From GCA-2748575 sp965222725 (GTDB lineage Bacteria > Pseudomonadota > Gammaproteobacteria > Pseudomonadales > Ketobacteraceae): 64,000 nt of DNA. Where the stretch lies: the NCBI GenBank assembly GCA_965222725.1, contig OZ244969.1, positions 1,922,001 through 1,986,000 of the forward strand. The letters run 5' to 3'. A program made the translations under genes and the position numbers. The notes under the pieces were generated by a model that searched no databases, was not told the origin of the DNA, and was given only the letters and a program-made list of their open reading frames with translations. Below, one piece after another: positions 17,403 to 26,254 of the stretch (positions within the stretch are counted from its first letter, which is position 1; every line of letters starts with the position of its first letter).

Positions 17403-18032
17403 ATGAAACAGTCAAACGCTAATGTCATTGATGAATATGGGCCTTTTGCCGGTGTGGACACGGTGCACGGCGTTACTTACGACGGTCAGCATATTTGGCT
17501 GGCATCCGGAGAAAAGCTTCATGCGATCGATCCTGCCAGTGGCAAGCAAACGGCCTCTCTGGACGTTACCGCGAATGCCGGCACGGCCTATGATGGAAAG
17601 TACCTGTATCAAATCGCCGAAGATCAGATTCAAAAAATTGAGCCGAGCAGCGGCAAGGTGCTTGCTACCATTCCTACACCTGAAAGTGGAAATTCGGGGC
17701 TGGCCTGGGCGGAAGGCAGCCTTTGGGTAGGAGGGTATAAAAGTCGCAAAATTTACCGCATCAATCCGGAAACGGGAGCGCTTATTAGTACAATCGAATC
17801 CAATCGCTTTGTTACCGGGGTGACCTGGCTGGACGGTAATCTCTGGCACGGCACCTGGGAAGGGGACGAAAGTGAATTAAGGCAGGTGAATGCTGAAACC
17901 GGCGAAGTGTTGGAGACGCTTAAAATGCCACCCAATATTGGTGTATCCGGACTTGAGTCCAATGGTAAGGATCGATTTTACTGCGGTGGCGGGAATAGCG
18001 GCAAGATACGAGTGGTGCTTCGCAGCGAGTGA
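17403..18032 (+). CDS. Beta-propeller protein (NHL/Vgb/glutamine cyclotransferase-like)
   Basis: The 209-aa product consists of about five repeated blades, each with a G-x-x-YDG-x-x-[IL]W/Y pattern followed by I-x-x-S/E-G (for example VTYDGQHIWLASGEKLHAID, TAYDGKYLYQIAEDQIQKIE, GLAWAEGSLWVGGYKSRKIY). This matches small beta-propellers of the NHL, streptogramin-lyase-like and glutamine-cyclotransferase-like group. It has no signal peptide, so it should be cytoplasmic. The start has a GAGGATATAACC leader. Its pairing with the upstream winged-helix regulator suggests it may bind a ligand or act as a partner or target of that regulator; this is inference. Catalytic activity cannot be claimed. Confidence 0.75.
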   Translation: MKQSNANVIDEYGPFAGVDTVHGVTYDGQHIWLASGEKLHAIDPASGKQTASLDVTANAGTAYDGKYLYQIAEDQIQKIEPSSGKVLATIPTPESGNSGLAWAEGSLWVGGYKSRKIYRINPETGALISTIESNRFVTGVTWLDGNLWHGTWEGDESELRQVNAETGEVLETLKMPPNIGVSGLESNGKDRFYCGGGNSGKIRVVLRSE

Positions 18033-18061
18033 TATGACTTAACTTTTTTAAGGAGGGCAGG

Positions 18062-18184
18062 ATGATAGAGATTCAGGTTGGTTTTGTTATTTTTGCAAAG
18101 CGCAATATCAGGCCCTTAAATCAGTATCCTGCCGATACCCTATTTTTGATAAATGCACAGCGCCTGGGTATCCGGGAAGTTTAA
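18062..18184 (+). CDS. Possible 40-aa small protein
   Basis: A strong ribosome site, AAGGAGGGCAGG, directly precedes the ATG at 18062, and a 40-codon frame follows (start MIEIQVGFVIFAKRNIRPLN). It lies 29 bp after the beta-propeller gene on the same strand, so it could be the third gene of that unit. The first half is hydrophobic. Its last codons fall in the second copy of the direct repeat and overlap the end of the convergent PD-(D/E)XK-like gene by four bases. No family is recognisable; the main support is the unusually good ribosome site. Confidence 0.4.
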   Translation: MIEIQVGFVIFAKRNIRPLNQYPADTLFLINAQRLGIREV

Positions 18185-18206
18185 GGTGTCAGCTTGCGGT
18201 GGGCGA
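18170..18206. repeat. Direct repeat, copy 2 (37 bp)
   Basis: Partner of 15812-15849. It covers the last codons (reading IAHRKLTP) and stop of the minus-strand PD-(D/E)XK-like gene and the end of the 40-aa ORF. The distance between copies is about 2.36 kb and the interval holds the regulator/beta-propeller pair. Confidence 0.7.
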
Positions 18207-18651
18207 TCCTTGGTATGCGCTGGTCATTACTCAACTTTTCATTAAGTGTCTTTAACTTGTTCAGGCTTATGTGGAATTGCCCGTTGCTGGGTAGCTGCTT
18301 GCCGGAAAATTGCTCCCAAACTATCTCGCCAGGGCCGTTGTAGATCTCCTCAAAGGATCCGTCGGAGTGAATTTTGATGACGATCGTGTGTTCCGGCTTA
18401 CTGCGAAAGGCCGCTGTTTTGGACTGGGTCGCCTTAATTTCTACCTTTGTGCCAGTTTTGGAAATGGCATCATAGCCTTTATTGGATGCGGGCATTAACT
18501 CAAGATCGTATGCGTCAGCGACCAGGCACTCCCCGAGGCTGCCAACCATATGACCGTCGGGAGTAAAATGCCTGCCGGGGAACATGGATTCCAGCTCTGT
18601 CACTGTGGCATACAAGCGCTCTACTAATGTCTGAAGTTTCTCGTTATCCAT
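18181..18651 (-). CDS. PD-(D/E)XK nuclease-like protein (DUF6998-like)
   Basis: The 156-aa product has a helical N-terminus (TLVERLYATVTELESMF), the GSLGECLVADAYDLEL segment with a conserved Glu, and a core GYDAISKTGTKVEIKATQ that fits the D-x(n)-E-x-K active site of the restriction-endonuclease-like fold. This agrees with small DUF6998-type proteins. Such domains often act on DNA in restriction or repair, but family members with this size also occur without known activity. It sits alone on the minus strand between the beta-propeller operon and the TerD-domain gene. Nuclease activity is a prediction from the residues only. Confidence 0.7.
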   Translation of the reverse strand: MDNEKLQTLVERLYATVTELESMFPGRHFTPDGHMVGSLGECLVADAYDLELMPASNKGYDAISKTGTKVEIKATQSKTAAFRSKPEHTIVIKIHSDGSFEEIYNGPGEIVWEQFSGKQLPSNGQFHISLNKLKTLNEKLSNDQRIPRIAHRKLTP

Positions 18652-18784
18652 CGTTTCTTAGTCTGATGCCTAATTTTCCAGTTACTATACGCATCCTTTC
18701 TGGCCACATTGATATGCTCAAGTATGGCTTGGAATGCAGTGTTAAAGCGTTTTAATTTATCAAGCGATTAAGTTTCAACGTAGT

Positions 18785-20980
18785 TTAAGCCAAGAATTCT
18801 GAGTTAACCCGGTTGCACTGAAAAACCAGTTCAGTCCCAAACTCTACATCAGCAGTTGACTTTGTGCTGGTAAGAGAGCCTCTGCTTTCAGCATGTAGCT
18901 TCAGTAAATCGTAAATGGATAGTTGATGAAAATTTATAGAAGCTTCTAGCAAGTCTTCAATATTGAATCTATTGTTGGCGACGTTGTTCCCTGTATTTAG
19001 GCGCCTCGATGAGCCAGTCAGATCTAGCCAGATGACTTCCATGTCAATAATATCGAAGATAGCGACAATGCAGGAATAGCTTGCTGCTCCTATAAAAATT
19101 CTTTGTTCAATGGTTCTGGCATCAAATATCTCACCGGCCTGTCCCATTTCATCCCTGAGCATCCATCCGGCATTTGCCTGTTGCGCAGGAAAACAGCCTC
19201 CCTCGTAAACCCTAACGTCCATAGCTATGTACCGTATAGTGCTATCCGTAATTGACCCTAACTCTATATCGATAAATTCGCATGCGCCATCGGGGGCTGG
19301 AGCAAAGGTTATGTCGCCGCTATGCACTGCATTGTAACCTCTTTCCTGGTTGCGGCTGCGCAGATTGTAGTAGGCAATCTCGGAATGGAACTTAAGATCT
19401 TTTGTTAAGAAGCAAGCAGATAAATCTATATCATCCCCTGTCCAGTGAACAAAGAAACGCAAAATGTCTCCGCCTTTCATCGGTATCCTGGATCCTCGCT
19501 GAATAACTTTTAGCCCTTCAGAGGCGGCCCTCATTTGTAGTGGTACGGGGCTTTTTCTAAGTTCTGGATCAATCCATACGCTACCGAGAGCGGGCAAGGC
19601 CGCGAATCTATTCATTAAGGTATTAACAAGCAAGTCTTCTAAAGAATCCAGGATCTGGGGGGCAATATAAGGCATAAGTCCCTTAAGCACTTTTACATTG
19701 GCTATCTGCCCTTTGGGGATCGCTACCCGGATCATTTCATTGCTATGACTCCCATGCATTCTTGCTGATCCTTGGTGTGCCTTTCTGTATCTGAAATGGC
19801 CAAGCATCTGAATTAGCACACGAGTATCTACTTTTGTGGCAACTTTCGTAAACTCCTGTAATAGATCGTGTGCTTTGTTTTCGTCAAAAGCTCTCAATAG
19901 ATGATCCATTCTCCGAGCGAACTCACCTGGCTTGGTGCTTAGTTTTGTTACGAGTTCCTCTAGGGAGCGGGTTTCAATAGCGCGCTCGATGTGGCCATTA
20001 AACCCAATAAGGCTACCTGATCTTAGCTGACTGGCTATCTCCCTTGACTTTCTAGCATGTTCAAAGCTTCCTATATGTAAGCAGTGAAACAGCCTTTTCC
20101 ACTTTTCTTTATGCCGCAGAATGTCATCTGGATTGATGACTGGTTCAAGGTGTGAAACAATCCATTTTCGGTGCGGTCTTGATAGTCTGAATCTGGTGTT
20201 TTCTGATAGAGATATGTCACCATGTGCTAGATAGCTAGCAATACGTAGCAAATCTGTAGAGGTGTTTATTTTAAGGTTTGAAAAGTGTTCCTTTTTGGTT
20301 ATCAAGCCCTCAGCTATTAGTTGACAACGTGTTTCTTTAAAGGGGATAAGCTCTGGAGTGAATTTCCTTAAATCTTCCTCGGAATGTGTGTGCATAAATG
20401 AATGAATTATATTTCGATCTGTTTCCGATAGAGAGGCGTTTGCTGTTAGAAGCTCATTAAATATATCGAAATATTCACTGATAGAAATTATATCGATAGA
20501 TTCGTACTTCAAGTCTGCTGTAAGTGGATGTCTGGCTTCTTTTATATAGTCCGGTTTCCATGTGCCAAAAGTTAAGTAATGGGCGATTGCGTTGAAGAAT
20601 AGTCTGGTCTCTGATTCTGAGTAGATTTGTGCAGGGAAATTTGGGTACATTGGTTCCCAGGTTTTATCAGCACCAACTAGTTTTTTCAGAGTAGAATATA
20701 TCTCTACTCGCATATCGATACTGCTTGCCAGCGCGTTAAGGGTCGGCTCTGTAAAGATGAAGCCAATATTCATAGCTTCCAGCTGAAGTTGCATTTTGGT
20801 TTCATCGTCGCCTGTATCTACTTTGGGTAGTACCAGTGCTTTTCGCTTTCGAATTGCGATTTCCTGTGCAGAAATCAGAGGTCTTTCCTTGTGGGTTATC
20901 GGCCTTGGCCTGGTCTTGTCTGCCTCGGTTCTGGGCTGTGCAGTGATCTTTTCCCATAACCTCTGATAGATGTTTACCAT
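18785..20980 (-). CDS. Large protein with C-terminal TerD-like domain
   Basis: The 731-aa product has a long, mainly helical N-terminal part of unknown fold (residues ~1-470) and a C-terminal domain resembling the TerD tellurium-resistance/stress family. The latter shows DDIDLSACFLTKD, a YYNLRSR strand, GYNAVHSGD, IDIELGSI and a YIAMDVRVYEG strand, in the same order as the calcium-binding strands of TerD. Ter proteins are tied to membrane stress, phage and colicin resistance. The gene is divergent from vgrG across a 332-bp gap. Codon use is AT-rich compared with the nor or trp genes, which suggests transfer. A link to type VI secretion or defence is only positional. Confidence 0.65.
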   Translation of the reverse strand: MVNIYQRLWEKITAQPRTEADKTRPRPITHKERPLISAQEIAIRKRKALVLPKVDTGDDETKMQLQLEAMNIGFIFTEPTLNALASSIDMRVEIYSTLKKLVGADKTWEPMYPNFPAQIYSESETRLFFNAIAHYLTFGTWKPDYIKEARHPLTADLKYESIDIISISEYFDIFNELLTANASLSETDRNIIHSFMHTHSEEDLRKFTPELIPFKETRCQLIAEGLITKKEHFSNLKINTSTDLLRIASYLAHGDISLSENTRFRLSRPHRKWIVSHLEPVINPDDILRHKEKWKRLFHCLHIGSFEHARKSREIASQLRSGSLIGFNGHIERAIETRSLEELVTKLSTKPGEFARRMDHLLRAFDENKAHDLLQEFTKVATKVDTRVLIQMLGHFRYRKAHQGSARMHGSHSNEMIRVAIPKGQIANVKVLKGLMPYIAPQILDSLEDLLVNTLMNRFAALPALGSVWIDPELRKSPVPLQMRAASEGLKVIQRGSRIPMKGGDILRFFVHWTGDDIDLSACFLTKDLKFHSEIAYYNLRSRNQERGYNAVHSGDITFAPAPDGACEFIDIELGSITDSTIRYIAMDVRVYEGGCFPAQQANAGWMLRDEMGQAGEIFDARTIEQRIFIGAASYSCIVAIFDIIDMEVIWLDLTGSSRRLNTGNNVANNRFNIEDLLEASINFHQLSIYDLLKLHAESRGSLTSTKSTADVEFGTELVFQCNRVNSEFLA

Positions 20981-21312
20981 TAAGTAGATTCCTTAAACTT
21001 TTTAGTGCTAAACTACAACCGAGGCTATGGTGATCCTTCCTTCTAAACTCTGTCCGAATATAGGGTCACCGCTTTCCTCATCAATACTATTTTCCGGCTT
21101 TTATCTAAGAAAAAATCTTGCTATTTCTGTATCACGGCTCCGTTGCGCGGTGAAGTATTAAGTATTCTTAGCACTGTCTTTTTAACTCTATTTCGTCATA
21201 TGAGACCATTATTCTACTTCACTTAATCGTGTAAAAAATACTCTAAATAATTAAAAAATCAGAATTTTTTGTGATTACTCCGTCTACGTTATCAAGCTGA
21301 GCCGGAGATAAC
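20981..21312. other. 332-bp divergent intergenic region
   Basis: AT-rich spacer between the divergent TerD-domain gene and vgrG. It must contain both promoters; several TATAAT-like and poly-A/T stretches are present, but I could not single out one. A GGAGA ribosome site stands just before the vgrG start. No RNA gene or further coding region was recognised. Confidence 0.5.
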
Positions 21313-24300
21313 ATGAGCGCAAATACAGCAACCTTCCTGTTTGAAGTCATTGGATCTAATGAAGCCTTTAATGTACTTGAGTTCAAGGTAAGCGAATCTG
21401 TATCTGAGCTGTATAACATTGATGTAACTTTAGCCACTGAAAACGCCAATATTGATCTGAGTAGCTTACTGGGAAAAGCAGCAGTCCTGACATTGCTGGT
21501 TGAAAATCATCCCTCACGCCTTTTTCATGGAGAGCTTGTACAGGCTCAGCAACAAGAATCCGGCAGGCGGCTCACTACCTATACTTTTACTCTGGCACCA
21601 AAGTTCTGGTTTTTGCAGTATCGAAGCGGTTGCCGAATTTTTCAGGACAAATCAGTCACAGATATTATTCAGCAGTTGTTCTCTGAAGCACGTATTGAGC
21701 CCGATGACTACCGGCTGGTCTTATCCGGCGCCTACTCTAAGCGTGAATTCTGTGTGCAATACCACGAATCGGAGTATCACTTCCTTTCCCGCCTGATGGA
21801 GGAGGAAGGCATCTTCTACTACTTTGAGCATCATTTAGATCGCCAGGTAATGGTAATAACCGACCAGACAAACACCTTTAAACGGATTGAAGGCGGGGGC
21901 ACCATTCCCTACCATGCCAAAACAGGTATGCGCCCTGATCACCCAATCATCTATGAGCTCGCCGCGCAACGACAAACCGTTCCCAACGAAGTGGTAGTGA
22001 GCGATTATAATTTCGAGAAGCCAAGCCTTTCGCTCTTTTCACAACAATCTTCAGGCGGGTCTTCCTTCAGTCACTATCATTACCCTGGTGACTTTGATTC
22101 ACCCGCTGCAGGCCAGCATATCGCAGCAACCCGGTTATCTGCTTATTGCGCCCGCGGTGACACGCTTCAAGGTAAAACAGACCAGCGATACCTGGCCGCC
22201 GGGGGCCGTTTTTCAGTCTCAGATCATGAGAATACTGGCCTTAACCAGGAATACTTCGCCCTGGAAACGGTGATTCACGGTAAACAGCCGCAAGCATTGG
22301 AAGAGGGCGCTGGGTCAGGTGGTACTGAGTTTTTTATCGAATTCTTAGCGATTCCCAATACAGTTGATTTCAAGGCACCGTTGATTCATGAAAAGCCCCA
22401 CCTGGAAGGGATACAGACAGCCTTTGTCGTTGGGCCAGAGGGCGAGGAAATCTATACGGATAAGTTTGGCCGAATCAAAGTACAGTTTCACTGGGATCGG
22501 GAAGGTGCGTATAACGAGGATGCTTCCTGCTGGGTGCGTGTCAGTCAGGACAATACGGGTAATGAGTGGGGCGCAATGGCCATACCCCGGGTGGGTCAGG
22601 AAGTCATTGTTTCCTTTCTGGATGGGAACCCCGACAGGCCAATCGTAACGGGTACACTGTTTCATGCTGTTAACCGCACCCCGTATGACTTGCCTGCCCA
22701 TAAAACAAGATCAGGGATTAAAACCCAAAGTTATCCCGGCGGTGGAGGTTACAACGAGCTACGTATAGACGATAAAAAAGGCAGCGAACAGATCTATGTG
22801 CACGCCGAAAAGGATTTTGATGCCTACATCAAGAATGACTATAAAGCAGGCATAGATAACGATAAACATACCACCATTGAAGGTAGCCACCACGAAGCCA
22901 CAGAAGGCGATTTCCATCAAACGATTGGCCAAAATACCAATATTAAAGTTGGTAGCACCCATTCCCAGTCCATAGGCAAAGACCTGCAATTAAAGATAGG
23001 CAACAACCAGTTCGTTCAGGCGGGCCGCGAAGTTCTTCAAAAAGCCGGCACTAACCTTGTAATGGAAGCCGGTATGGCCATTACCTTGAAGGGGGGAGCC
23101 GGCCTGGTAGCCATCGACCCGTCAGGTGTATGTATTGTTGGCCCCACTGTCAGGATCAATAGCGGCGGCTCGGCAGGGCCAGCCCAAAGTGCTGCACCCA
23201 CAGCACCTGTATCCCCACAAACGCCAGAAGCGGGCACTCCGGGAAAACAAACCACAATCAAATCGCCATCCGGAAGAAAGCGCGATGGCATAGAATTTAA
23301 TCCTGGCGCCGCTTCAGATTACACGCTGGAAAATGCGCCTGCTGACCCACTTCAGAGTACGCAAGGCGCCAATAGTCACACCCCCGAATCAGCGCTAGTG
23401 AACCTTGAGCCCGAAGAAACCCAGGACTGGATTAAAGTCCGGGCACGCTATGACGACCTTTGGCAAACGCCACTGGTAGAAGCCAAAGTTAACGTCACCG
23501 TTGAGGGCGCTCCAGTCATTCAGGAACAGCCTCTACAAACAGGCACTGGCAAAAATAGCCGTGCTACCTCGCAAGCGGCAGCCGAAAAGACGCAGGACGA
23601 ACCCGGCACCCTAATGGTGGCAGGAACCCCCAAAGGCAAAGCAGAGTTGGCGTTTGTCAGTGAGCCTGGAATGGAGCAGCAGATTGATTCCTTGCGCAAC
23701 GCTATTGGTGCCCGGCTAAACGGTGCCTACCTTGACCTGCTAGAGAAGATGTCTGAATTTCAGGCCCAGTGGGATAATTATGGGCCGGCCTCTATCCCCA
23801 TGAGTGGCGCCGAAGGCCTAATGAGCGGCGCAACCGATTGGGTTAAAGACCAGGGCGACTTGTTGGAAGCCCGTACCTGGAAGGAGTTAGGTAACACCAT
23901 TGCCGACACTGCCAACAATGTCTGGGACTACACCGCCACTTACGCTCGCGACAAGTTTAATGACATTAAAGAGTCGGTAGGCGAGGCTAACGAGTTTATC
24001 GACGAAGCCACAGACAACTTTTTCAACTGGAACTGGTGGAGCCAGCAGGCAGAAGAGGCGGGAGATTCGCTGGAGGAAACAGCGGTTCGCTTTATTGATG
24101 ACGTAAAAAGCGATCTTGAGCAGGCCGCAGAAACGCTGGAATCCTCAACGGAAAAGGCGCAAAAAATCTACCATCATCGTCATGCCATTATGGAGCTGCC
24201 GCAATTGCTGGCTGAAGGTAATGCCAGCCGGGTTGAGCAATTTATCGACAATGTGTTGATGGATATCGAGCCAGAAATCGCTAATGAAATTAAAAACAAC

Positions 24301-24822
24301 CCGGATTGGTCAGCTGTACTGGAGCTGATCGCCGACCATGACACCATTCTGACCTATCTGGCCTATATCAGCCTGTTTATGGAGGCCATACCCCCCAACT
24401 TCTATGCCTATTTGAGCGGTAAAGGCGGCGCCTATGTATTGATGGAAGTGTTGCTGCTGATACTTTGCTCGCTTTTGTCGGTAGGTACTGCAACGGCCGG
24501 GCGGATTGCCATGCTATCTGCGCGCCTTACCAGCCTGGCCGCCAAAGCAGGTCAAACCGGTAGAAAAACACAAAAAGGTGCCGCCGCGATTCGTTCCCTT
24601 GCAAAGAGTATCGAAGACTTTGCTGCGGCTGCTCAAGATATGCACAGTTTGGGCAAAAAGCTCCGTAAAGCCCGTAATAGCAATATTAAAGTTAAAGGCA
24701 GCTCCGGCACGACGCTTGAAGCCAAGAAGAGGCAGGAAAAACGCAATAAGAAATGTCGTGTCTGTGGTAAGGAGAATCGCAAAACGCCAAGGCATATGCG
24801 TGGATCGGTGGAGTACGATTAA
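21313..24822 (+). CDS. vgrG: Type VI secretion spike protein VgrG with C-terminal extension
   Basis: The 1169-aa product starts with the VgrG core (residues ~1-620): gp27-like FLFEVIGSNEAFNVLEFKVSE.., a gp5 OB region (VVGPEGEEIYTDKFGRIKVQF, WVRVSQ), the GNPDRPIVTG loop, and a gp5_C needle of repeats (IEGSHHEATEGDFHQTIGQN and following). A DUF2345-like segment is followed by a long extension (~640-1169). It has a Pro/Thr-rich linker, an amphipathic helical part and a hydrophobic segment (VLMEVLLLILCSLLSVGTA, ~1055-1080). It ends in a basic tail with a zinc-ribbon-like KCRVCGKEN. The stop overlaps the start of the AHH nuclease ORF (TAATG). It would tip the T6SS needle and carry the effector. 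No T6SS structural genes are in the window. Confidence 0.95.
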   Translation: MSANTATFLFEVIGSNEAFNVLEFKVSESVSELYNIDVTLATENANIDLSSLLGKAAVLTLLVENHPSRLFHGELVQAQQQESGRRLTTYTFTLAPKFWFLQYRSGCRIFQDKSVTDIIQQLFSEARIEPDDYRLVLSGAYSKREFCVQYHESEYHFLSRLMEEEGIFYYFEHHLDRQVMVITDQTNTFKRIEGGGTIPYHAKTGMRPDHPIIYELAAQRQTVPNEVVVSDYNFEKPSLSLFSQQSSGGSSFSHYHYPGDFDSPAAGQHIAATRLSAYCARGDTLQGKTDQRYLAAGGRFSVSDHENTGLNQEYFALETVIHGKQPQALEEGAGSGGTEFFIEFLAIPNTVDFKAPLIHEKPHLEGIQTAFVVGPEGEEIYTDKFGRIKVQFHWDREGAYNEDASCWVRVSQDNTGNEWGAMAIPRVGQEVIVSFLDGNPDRPIVTGTLFHAVNRTPYDLPAHKTRSGIKTQSYPGGGGYNELRIDDKKGSEQIYVHAEKDFDAYIKNDYKAGIDNDKHTTIEGSHHEATEGDFHQTIGQNTNIKVGSTHSQSIGKDLQLKIGNNQFVQAGREVLQKAGTNLVMEAGMAITLKGGAGLVAIDPSGVCIVGPTVRINSGGSAGPAQSAAPTAPVSPQTPEAGTPGKQTTIKSPSGRKRDGIEFNPGAASDYTLENAPADPLQSTQGANSHTPESALVNLEPEETQDWIKVRARYDDLWQTPLVEAKVNVTVEGAPVIQEQPLQTGTGKNSRATSQAAAEKTQDEPGTLMVAGTPKGKAELAFVSEPGMEQQIDSLRNAIGARLNGAYLDLLEKMSEFQAQWDNYGPASIPMSGAEGLMSGATDWVKDQGDLLEARTWKELGNTIADTANNVWDYTATYARDKFNDIKESVGEANEFIDEATDNFFNWNWWSQQAEEAGDSLEETAVRFIDDVKSDLEQAAETLESSTEKAQKIYHHRHAIMELPQLLAEGNASRVEQFIDNVLMDIEPEIANEIKNNPDWSAVLELIADHDTILTYLAYISLFMEAIPPNFYAYLSGKGGAYVLMEVLLLILCSLLSVGTATAGRIAMLSARLTSLAAKAGQTGRKTQKGAAAIRSLAKSIEDFAAAAQDMHSLGKKLRKARNSNIKVKGSSGTTLEAKKRQEKRNKKCRVCGKENRKTPRHMRGSVEYD

Positions 24823-25472
24823 TGGAAGATATTTTACCAAAAACGGGGTATCGTGCCCGGATAGAAAAAGCGGTAAAAAATGATGCCGGCCATCCCATAA
24901 ATAACGGTATCGCCATGCAGGCGCATCATCTATTGTCGGCAAAGGGTGTACAATTGGCTGCGATGGGGAAAAAGCTTGAGGCGCTGGGGTACGACATTAA
25001 TGTGCTAGAAAACCTAGTGTTGCTGCCATGCACCTTGCAAGGGGCTTGTTATTTGAAGGTGCAATTGCACCGTGGTAATCATGGCTATCACGATGATGAT
25101 CACCCAAGGTCTTATCACGAGGAAGTGAAAGCCAGAATTCAGAAGCTGCGGAAGTACCTAAAAGACTGTGAAAGCTGTGAAAGCCGGTCTGATCGGGAGC
25201 GAACGCAGAAAAAAGTACAAGATAAGATGGATAAAGTGAGTTTAAAGCTGTTGGAGTTGATAATCGATTTCAAGATTCCTCTGACTCGTATTTTTCTAAG
25301 CTTTCACCCAGAAAGTGAGATTGGCTGTTCTAACGCGGATAATATATCCGATCACTCGGAAGATTCCTGTTACTCAGAAAGGAACCACTTGCAGAATCAA
25401 TCTACAGAACAGAAAAATGAGAAAATCGACTATCGCCATAATACACAATATCAACTCAGGATTGGTCAATGA
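24822..25472 (+). CDS. AHH-domain nuclease effector (split from VgrG)
   Basis: The 216-aa product opens with GYRARIEKAV and carries the AHH motif in NGIAMQAHHLLSAKGV, followed by LGYDINVLENLVLLPCTLQG, QLHRGNH and YHEEVKARIQKL. This is the AHH branch of the HNH/Endo VII nuclease group, common as the toxic end of polymorphic toxins. The ATG shares one base with the VgrG stop, so translation is probably coupled. In fused effectors the zinc-ribbon part seen at the VgrG end would precede this domain. The C-terminal ~75 residues after the nuclease core are polar and of unknown role. The immunity gene begins inside the last codons (ATGA overlap). Confidence 0.88.
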   Translation: MEDILPKTGYRARIEKAVKNDAGHPINNGIAMQAHHLLSAKGVQLAAMGKKLEALGYDINVLENLVLLPCTLQGACYLKVQLHRGNHGYHDDDHPRSYHEEVKARIQKLRKYLKDCESCESRSDRERTQKKVQDKMDKVSLKLLELIIDFKIPLTRIFLSFHPESEIGCSNADNISDHSEDSCYSERNHLQNQSTEQKNEKIDYRHNTQYQLRIGQ

Positions 25473-26092
25473 ATTCATTTGACGAAAATTACTATATTGC
25501 TTTTCATACTAACTATGATCGTCATCCCAGATTGACCCCGACAAAAGGAAGTGAGGATGTCATCTTTGATGGCGGGGAGTTTTCGGGAGCTCCTCTTTAC
25601 TTCGTGAATGGATATCGAGATGAGGATATTGCAGCTGGCCGCGTTGAGCAAATTGGCGATGTGCTATTTGATGGTACGGATCTGATTGTATCGGAAAAAA
25701 TAAAAAATCACTTGGAGAGATTTGAAATACTCAATCTACAACTTTATCCAGCTATATATATCGATAATAACGATAAGTGGCATGATTCCTATTGGTATTT
25801 GAATTTCACTGATGAATGGGAATGCTGGGATAAAAAACACTCTGTTTATACGCCACCCGAAGATCCAACTGATCCATATGATTACGCAGAAATTGAAAAA
25901 TACTCCTTGGATAGCAATATTCTTTCAGGAATTTCTGAAGAGGAGCGACTGATTTTTAAGATGGGCGGGGCATCTGTTTCCTACGTTTTTGTACACCAGC
26001 GTGTAGCCAAATATGTCTTAGAGAGTTGTAATGCTACATTGAGATTTATAAAAGTAAGTAAATTTGTGCAGGGTATGCAGTACCAAATTTAA
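25469..26092 (+). CDS. Cognate immunity protein (Imm11/Imm43-like)
   Basis: The 207-aa acidic, soluble product starts with an ATG that overlaps the stop of the AHH nuclease ORF, the usual toxin-immunity arrangement. Its pattern (PLYFVNGYRDED, GDVLFDGTDLIVSEKIKN, YPAIYIDNNDKWHDSYWYLNF, ECWDKKHS, FKMGGA) is like the DUF1629/Imm11 and Imm43 groups; I cannot choose between them without a profile search. It should stay in the cytoplasm and bind the AHH nuclease to block self-poisoning. A second copy of the family lies at 27021-27644. GC content is low, as for the other genes here. Confidence 0.75.
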   Translation: MNSFDENYYIAFHTNYDRHPRLTPTKGSEDVIFDGGEFSGAPLYFVNGYRDEDIAAGRVEQIGDVLFDGTDLIVSEKIKNHLERFEILNLQLYPAIYIDNNDKWHDSYWYLNFTDEWECWDKKHSVYTPPEDPTDPYDYAEIEKYSLDSNILSGISEEERLIFKMGGASVSYVFVHQRVAKYVLESCNATLRFIKVSKFVQGMQYQI

Positions 26093-26254
26093 AGGATATT
26101 AAGCTATCGCCCAAATAATATAGCGTTAATGGGTTTGGTGATTATGGGATAAATACAAGCCGGGTAATATTTTAAACGTGTGCTTTCTAGTTAGATATAG
26201 CTTAACTTGGTGCGTTACATTGGAAAAGATGATTTGTTTGGTAATAAAAACAAA

